Source of the DNA: Methanoregula sp.
GTDB lineage: Archaea; Halobacteriota; Methanomicrobia; Methanomicrobiales; Methanospirillaceae
Length of the DNA stretch: 9,053 nucleotides
Assembly: GCA_028711405.1 (NCBI GenBank)
Contig: JAQTSH010000054.1
Location: forward strand, 1 to 9,053
Direction: 5' to 3'
Shown here: piece by piece, positions 5,570 through 9,053 of the stretch
How positions within the stretch are numbered: position 1 is the stretch's first letter
How the letters are laid out: each line of letters opens with the position of its first letter
Program-made: the position numbers and the translations under genes
The notes under the pieces: model-generated
Told to the model about the DNA's origin: nothing
Seen by the model: the letters and a program-made list of their open reading frames with translations, nothing else
Database searches by the model: none

Positions 5570-6748
5570 TTAAATCACCAGTGACGAAAAATCCCGGAGT
5601 GTGCTCTGCCGTTCACGCAGGTTCCGGTGAAGAAGTGTTCCTTCATCAATGAACCGTTTTAACGGAAGCGTGAACTTCTGCGAAAGATGGGCAAGAGCGG
5701 AACGGAGGTCTTCGAACTCCTGTGCCGGCTGGTGCATCGCACACCGCACGTTCTCCCGTACATTGAACACACCCATAGGAACGTAGCCCGGCAGCGCCTC
5801 CCGCAGGATGATAGCACCTGCCTGCTCGTGTTGTTGAGCCAGCGTTTCAAGGACTGCCATCTTGCAGGCATAATAGCAACCGCCTACCGGGGAGTAACCA
5901 GTCTTTTTCGTATGCTCTTCAAAGTCCGAGAAGACATATTCTTCGTTGCCGAGGACGTGCAGGAATGCCTCGGTCCATTCATACTGCCAACTGGTGGGTA
6001 AGAGGAGCACCGCGTAGTTGTTGTGCAGGCTTGAGAATTCGTGGAGCCGGCAAGTGTCGATGACCGGGGATTTTTTTACATCCAGCAGGAGCCGGTCCGC
6101 GATCATCGTGTCGCAGGCGGTGATCGACCAGCGGGTGGGGACGAGACGGCGCCGGGTGCCCCTGCCCATCGTTCCGACAGAAAATGCTTTCTGGATGCTT
6201 GAGACCGGGACTCCCTGGCGGTGCAGGTCGCAGACTGCATCCGCGGAGAGGAAATCTGTGTCATAATAGACTTTTTCCATCTGACGGTTCCAGGTGCCAC
6301 TCTCTATCTCGAACCGTTCGAGCGGCGCACTCGGTCCGAACGGTGTGTGCTCTTCCGAGAAGGAGAAACCCTGCGGAGCGTTTAAAAACGCTGCTTCACT
6401 CTCGATTGAGCCATCAGCAAGCGCGATCGCCTGGAGTTTTTCCACAAATGAGGTGTCAAGTGCGGTTGCGTTCACCGGATGTTTGCCCCGGACAAGGTTG
6501 AGCCGGTAACCGATGATCTCTTCCTGGGTCGTGTTGTTGGTGATCCAACTTTCGGGCATATCCATGACCGCCGTGTCGCCATGCACCGGTGCAATCATTG
6601 GACCGGCGAACACATCCGGATAGTTCCAGCTGCCGACAAAGACCGAGGGTGGGGAACTGCCTTCCATCTCTTTTCCTACCATTTCGGACTTCATCTGCAC
6701 AGTGGCAGCGGTCAGCTGTTTGAGATATGCACCTTTGCCGATGATCAT
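5570..6748 (-). CDS. nreA: NreA-family DNA repair protein with C-terminal PCNA-binding motif (392 aa)
   Basis: Archaeal NreA proteins take part in repair of DNA damage and bind the sliding clamp. Recognised by SSPPSVFVGSWNYPDVFAGP (31-50), MGRGTRRRLVPTRWSITACD (194-213), WQYEWTEAFLHV, FSDFEEHTKKTGYSPVGGCY and AREALPGY-like ILREALPGYVPMGVFNVRE. The end, QSTLRDFS (381-388), is a good PIP box (Q-x2-L-x2-F), as known for this family. Start chosen at ATG 6748-6746; the frame opens to a TTG at 6826 but the extra 26 residues look random. No ribosome site precedes the ATG, while a TATA-like element lies about 31 nt upstream, so the mRNA is probably leaderless. Many relatives have an N-terminal four-cysteine zinc finger; none is seen here in any frame. 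dinB follows on the same strand, suggesting joint expression of two clamp-linked repair proteins. Confidence 0.9.
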   Translation of the reverse strand: MIIGKGAYLKQLTAATVQMKSEMVGKEMEGSSPPSVFVGSWNYPDVFAGPMIAPVHGDTAVMDMPESWITNNTTQEEIIGYRLNLVRGKHPVNATALDTSFVEKLQAIALADGSIESEAAFLNAPQGFSFSEEHTPFGPSAPLERFEIESGTWNRQMEKVYYDTDFLSADAVCDLHRQGVPVSSIQKAFSVGTMGRGTRRRLVPTRWSITACDTMIADRLLLDVKKSPVIDTCRLHEFSSLHNNYAVLLLPTSWQYEWTEAFLHVLGNEEYVFSDFEEHTKKTGYSPVGGCYYACKMAVLETLAQQHEQAGAIILREALPGYVPMGVFNVRENVRCAMHQPAQEFEDLRSALAHLSQKFTLPLKRFIDEGTLLHRNLRERQSTLRDFSSLVI

Positions 6749-6773
6749 TGTTCGGGAAAGAGTCAGTGAAGAA

Positions 6774-6784
6774 GGTAATAAAGA
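6774..6784 (-). promoter_or_regulatory. TATA-like element of nreA
   Basis: The minus strand reads TCTTTATTACC centred about 31 nt before the nreA ATG. Transcription would begin within about 5 nt of the start codon, consistent with the missing Shine-Dalgarno site and a leaderless mRNA. Confidence 0.4.
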
Positions 6785-7173
6785 GGTACGGTGCGCGGTG
6801 TGAAAGTGAACAGGGGTATCCTCCAATGCAGGAAAAGTTTATGACCGGTTCGATCACTATTCTGATTATCATCCAACAAAGTCAAAAAGAGATGGAGAGG
6901 TTCCCGCTGGATTGTGCAACAGGAGTGTTTGGTTTGTGTGGCAGGATTCTGTGAGGCACTCTTGTGCCCGTTCTGGAATTTTCACGATGATGGTGATGCA
7001 TCGCGTGCTGTCACATTAGTGTCGTACACGGGTAGACCTATGAGTTCCCGCCAGCGAGTGTTCTGGTTCCAACCTTCCCCTCCGACTCCCCCGCGTATGA
7101 TGGTTATGCGAACCGCGTGATGTTTTGTGACACCTTTCACCGCAGACCATCTACCGCCCGGCACAGTAGTGAG
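6785..7173. other. Divergent intergenic region between nreA and aIF1A, no gene supported
   Basis: About 390 bases without a convincing gene. Small frames exist on both strands (6914-7120 plus, 6982-7203 minus), but they lack ribosome sites, have shadow-like composition, and the minus one starts inside the aIF1A promoter. A small hairpin, GGCAC-TCTT-GTGCC, lies at 6955-6968. The GC content is similar to coding DNA, so a lost gene or an RNA cannot be excluded. Confidence 0.4.
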
Positions 7174-7217
7174 GCATATGTTAATAGTTTTGGACGACAA
7201 CATGTAGAAGTACGGAG
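7174..7217 (+). promoter_or_regulatory. Predicted promoter and ribosome binding site of aIF1A
   Basis: GCATATGTTAATA (7174-7186) is a TATA-like element. A start of transcription near 7207 would leave a leader of about 19 nt holding GGAG (7214-7217), which is 8 nt before the AUU codon taken as the start. The spacing supports that start. Confidence 0.5.
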
Positions 7218-7225
7218 TTGTTTGA

Positions 7226-7570
7226 ATTACTAATAATAATCAGAAAAAAGGCAGCACTGACGCCTTTGATCCAAACGCGGTAAACCCGGACGGCACGCCC
7301 TTCGTCCGAGTCCGGTTGCCGAAGAAGTGGGCAAACGAGATGTTTGCATCTGCTGATCTCATGATGGGAGCAAACCATATCCGCGTGCGGTGCTTTGATG
7401 GTGTCACCCGCATGGGCAGGATCAAGGGGAAGATAAAAAAGAGGGTCTGGATTCGTGAAGGTGATACGTTAATCGTCACGCCCTGGAGTTTCCAGGATGA
7501 CAAATGTGATATCATCTACCGCTACTTACCACCCCAGGTGGATTGGTTGCGTAAGAACCGGTATCTTTGA
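7226..7570 (+). CDS. eif1A: Translation initiation factor aIF1A (114 aa), apparent AUU start
   Basis: Archaeal homologue of eIF1A/IF1: it binds the A site of the small ribosomal subunit and helps start-codon selection. The S1-like OB fold runs from FVRVRLPKKWANEMFA (26-41) through MGANHIRVRCFDGVTRMGRI (47-66), KGKIKKRVWIREGDTLIV (67-84) to PWSFQDDKCDIIYRYLPPQV (86-105). The N-terminal tail TNNNQKKGSTDAF is Lys/Asn/Gly-rich, as expected. The frame is closed by TGA at 7223-7225. Between there and the fold there is no ATG, GTG or TTG; the first candidate, TTG 7316, lies inside the first strand and would remove VRVR. The first codon after the TGA is ATT, 8 nt after GGAG, so ATT 7226-7228 is taken as the start. 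It is a single-gene unit with its own terminator. Confidence 0.95.
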   Translation: MTNNNQKKGSTDAFDPNAVNPDGTPFVRVRLPKKWANEMFASADLMMGANHIRVRCFDGVTRMGRIKGKIKKRVWIREGDTLIVTPWSFQDDKCDIIYRYLPPQVDWLRKNRYL

Positions 7571-7583
7571 TCAATGTTCAATG

Positions 7584-7614
7584 AAGACCGGGTTATCCGG
7601 TTTTCGTCTTTTTT
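7584..7614 (+). terminator. Hairpin and U tract after aIF1A
   Basis: ACCGG (7587-7591) and CCGGT (7597-7601) form a stem with loop GTTAT. Outer AAGAC (7584-7588) can pair with GTCTT (7606-7610), and six T follow (7609-7614). A second T7 tract is seen near 7634-7640. It lies in the gap between convergent aIF1A and tspO. Confidence 0.7.
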
Positions 7615-7681
7615 ATAAACTTGCATGTTTGTGTTTTTTTAACGGTCAACCCGTTATGAAATACACGTCTTTTGGGAGTTT

Positions 7682-8167
7682 TTAGTTGAGGATCCAGATC
7701 ATCGCATTCAGGATTGATGCAAAGGCAACCCAGCACAGGTAGGGGACAAATAACCATCCTGCCGGTTTTGACAACCGGAAAAATGATACCATGGTTGCAG
7801 CAATGAAGACGAAGAGCACAAGGATCGTGACAAATGCATAGAAGATCTCGTGCATGCCAAAGAATACGATCGACCAGAGCAGGTTCAGGATGAGCTGGAT
7901 GGTGAAGAAAACCAGTCCGGTCTTTTTTATTGGATCCTGTATTCCGTCCTTAACAATCAGGTAAAGTGCAATCCCCATCAGGCAGTAGAGAATGGTCCAT
8001 GCGGGACCAAACACCCAGTTTGGCGGGTTGAAGGTGGGTTTTACGAGCGCTGCATACCAGACAGGGATACTGGAAACGGTGAAGACCGAACCGATCATAC
8101 CGATAATAAGCGGGATAGAAATGCAGATGATGAAAAGGATGCCGGAGCGAAGGGATACCGATTTCAT
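7682..8167 (-). CDS. tspO: TspO/MBR family membrane protein (161 aa)
   Basis: Five-helix tryptophan-rich sensory / peripheral benzodiazepine receptor-like protein. Relatives bind tetrapyrroles and are linked to porphyrin handling and stress, though the archaeal role is unproven. Seen: WY (37-38), KP (43-44), NPP (47-49), FGPAWTILY (53-61), QLILNLLWS (91-99), FFG (102-104), PYLCWVAFASILN (142-154) and five hydrophobic spans. Start chosen at ATG 8167-8165, which gives the usual family length of about 160 residues. The frame is open to ATG 8272, adding 35 polar residues that do not resemble the family. Yet a TATA box at 8299-8306 would place transcription start near 8276, just before that ATG, so the longer, leaderless form remains possible. 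The ribosome site before 8167 is weak. Confidence 0.95.
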   Translation of the reverse strand: MKSVSLRSGILFIICISIPLIIGMIGSVFTVSSIPVWYAALVKPTFNPPNWVFGPAWTILYCLMGIALYLIVKDGIQDPIKKTGLVFFTIQLILNLLWSIVFFGMHEIFYAFVTILVLFVFIAATMVSFFRLSKPAGWLFVPYLCWVAFASILNAMIWILN

Positions 8168-8298
8168 TATGACCAGTTCAACCTTGAATGTTGAGGGGAT
8201 GAAGATATCGATCGCTGAACAATCGTTCCCGTCCAGAAGTATGGTGCCCTGGTGTGAACGTTCTGTTTGCATACCCTTCAGTTTAAGGATTTTTGACT

Positions 8299-8306
8299 CA
8301 TATAAT
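8299..8306 (-). promoter_or_regulatory. TATA box of tspO
   Basis: The minus strand reads CCATTATATGAG across 8308-8297. Predicted start of transcription is about 27 nt downstream, near 8276. This gives either a leader of about 110 nt (start 8167) or an almost leaderless mRNA (start 8272). Confidence 0.5.
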
Positions 8307-8451
8307 GGAGAACCTTCACACTACAAGCGAGAAGATATTTCTTATTTTTTCAAAATTTGCTTATTTTCAAAATCAGAGCGCGAATCACAGATGAAAATAC
8401 TTTCTTTTCTCGTGTCTGAATCTACACTACATTGCCTGTGTCCTATATTTA

Positions 8452-8473
8452 GTCATGATAAAAGAATCATGAC
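8452..8473. repeat. Perfect 8-bp inverted repeat
   Basis: GTCATGAT - AAAAGA - ATCATGAC, 22 bp in all, with T/A pairs continuing beyond one mismatch on each side. It is in the gap between tspO and the nucleotidyltransferase. It could be an operator or an RNA hairpin; no T tract follows, so it is not an obvious terminator. Confidence 0.5.
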
Positions 8474-8561
8474 AAACGATTTGCAACATTAACTTCAAGT
8501 CGCGGATTTGAAAATAATTCTTGAACGAGAAATGATACCTTATGTGTGTAGTGTACGATTT

Positions 8562-8641
8562 AACCGCTAAATGGGTGATGAGGCACTGGAGTACGGATTA
8601 GGGCAACCGGGTTTATAATGGTAGCGGTTCTTTGGGCTACC
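8562..8641. ncRNA. Possible structured RNA or switch-like element (weak)
   Basis: The segment TAGCGGTT (8622-8629) can pair with AACCGCTA (8562-8569, perfect 8 bp) or, in part, with AACCG (8605-8609). GGTAGC (8620-8625) can instead pair with GCTACC (8636-8641). These pairings exclude one another. The island is GC-richer than its surroundings. It lies upstream of the TATA box of the nucleotidyltransferase gene, so it is not part of that mRNA leader. No known RNA class was recognised. Confidence 0.2.
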
Positions 8642-8672
8642 TTGAAATGTTTTTCACACATGCCGTGCGGAT

Positions 8673-8685
8673 AAAATATATATTA
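8673..8685 (+). promoter_or_regulatory. Strong TATA box of the nucleotidyltransferase gene
   Basis: AAAATATATATTA is centred about 39 nt before the ATG at 8718. Transcription would start near 8706, leaving about 12 nt of leader with no Shine-Dalgarno site, so translation is close to leaderless. Confidence 0.65.
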
Positions 8686-8717
8686 ATAGACCGCTTCACT
8701 ATTTTACTAATACACGT

Positions 8718-8996
8718 ATGAAATCCAGTCAGCAGGAGATTCTCATATCCATAAAAAAAATAAAAGATGAAGTGATGAGAACATATCCTGTTAAAAATAT
8801 CGGCGTATTTGGCTCGGTTGCACGAAACGAGCAGACTGAATCGAGTGATATTGATCTCTTGGTTGAATTCTCCCAACCTGTTGGATTCGTAACTTTTATA
8901 CGCCTTGAATCTTTCCTTTCAAAACGGGCTCTATCTAAAATTCAAGTGATTTCACAATTTTTCTGGGCTTGCACTGAGTGCCAAGTGAAAAATTGA
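8718..8996 (+). CDS. MNT-type minimal nucleotidyltransferase, C-terminus altered (92 aa)
   Basis: Small nucleotidyltransferase of the kind that pairs with HEPN toxins (MntA/HepT modules) and modifies them with nucleotides. Residues 1-25 form a Lys-rich helix. IGVFGSVAR (28-36) is the GS motif, and SSDIDLLVEF (42-51) carries the metal ligands Asp44 and Asp46. The next strand should read KxDLV with a third Asp, but here it is KIQVI with Gln76. The last residues, SQFFWACTECQVKN, are unlike the family. In another frame the same DNA reads SGLALSAK, closer to the usual ending, which suggests one or more small indels. No HEPN partner lies upstream in the window; the sequence ends 57 nt after the stop. 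It may be an inactive relic or a shortened variant. Confidence 0.85.
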   Translation: MKSSQQEILISIKKIKDEVMRTYPVKNIGVFGSVARNEQTESSDIDLLVEFSQPVGFVTFIRLESFLSKRALSKIQVISQFFWACTECQVKN

Positions 8997-9053
8997 TTGA
9001 ATCTGATGAGAAATTAGATTTTTCAGATGCAAACGGTGAAAAACCTAAAATTT
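8978..9053 (+). CDS. Possible start of a gene leaving the window
   Basis: After a TGA, a GTG at 8978-8980 opens a frame that runs to the window end: MPSEKLIESDEKLDFSDANG and onward, acidic and of plausible composition. It overlaps the nucleotidyltransferase stop by 19 nt. It may be the next gene of an operon. It may equally be the frame-shifted remains of the nucleotidyltransferase C-terminus. There is no good ribosome site, and no family was recognised in 25 codons. Confidence 0.3.
   Translation, partial: MPSEKLIESDEKLDFSDANGEKPKI

Larger units (their letters stand above)
8307..8672. other. AT-rich intergenic region with inverted repeats, no gene supported
   Basis: No ORF with a start, ribosome site and credible composition was found. 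The stretch is much richer in A/T than the rest of the window. It contains the perfect repeat at 8452-8473 and a GC-richer island at 8562-8641 with competing pairings, both listed separately. Confidence 0.5.

Noticed and set aside
6982..7203. Minus-strand 73-codon ORF upstream of nreA
   Set aside because: TTG start inside the aIF1A promoter, no ribosome site and no recognisable family. Could only be revived by homologues.
8575..8581. GTGATGA resembling box C of a C/D guide RNA
   Set aside because: No box D (CTGA) or C'/D' pair at a usable distance.
8600..8641. tRNA-like stretch with GGTAGC and GGTTC
   Set aside because: No acceptor stem, no anticodon arm and no GGTTCRA-type T loop.

Overview
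The window most likely comes from a hydrogenotrophic methanogen of the order Methanomicrobiales (Methanoregula or Methanosphaerula-like). The organism call is inferred from gene content: an AqpM-type aquaporin, the methanogen-associated DUF2193 and DUF2180 proteins, archaeal aIF1A, a NreA-family PCNA-linked repair protein, and TATA/Shine-Dalgarno patterns typical of Euryarchaeota. The strain cannot be named from the sequence alone.

Layout. (a) 1-392: the 3' tail of a plus-strand gene entering from outside the window, overlapped by a doubtful minus-strand ORF. (b) 389-1126, minus: a lipoprotein with a DUF2202 ferritin-like domain. Two similar 18-bp palindromes lie upstream. (c) 1420-3908, minus: a tight operon DUF2193 - DUF2180 - aquaporin, with strong ribosome binding sites and a TAATG stop/start overlap. 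A truncated YeeE/YedE-like sulfur-transport remnant lies just upstream. (d) 4333-6748, minus: nreA then dinB, two DNA-damage genes. dinB has no usual start codon at the expected place. (e) 7226-7570, plus: aIF1A, whose only sensible start is an AUU codon 8 nt after GGAG, followed by a hairpin/U-tract terminator. (f) 7682-8167, minus: TspO/MBR membrane protein. (g) 8273-9053: a visibly AT-rich stretch with several inverted repeats, a strong TATA box and a MNT-type nucleotidyltransferase (toxin-antitoxin or defence type). The C-terminus of that protein looks degraded, and it overlaps the possible start of another gene leaving the window.

How the genes fit together. The nreA-dinB pair makes sense as a replication-associated repair unit: NreA carries a clear C-terminal PCNA-interaction motif, and DinB is a translesion polymerase. 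The DUF2193-DUF2180-AqpM operon is the best candidate for an undescribed system. It joins a large soluble protein of unknown function, a small eight-ligand zinc protein and a water/small-solute channel that carries an unusual NTA second pore motif. The other genes look like independent transcription units.

No CRISPR array, insertion sequence, rRNA or convincing tRNA was seen.
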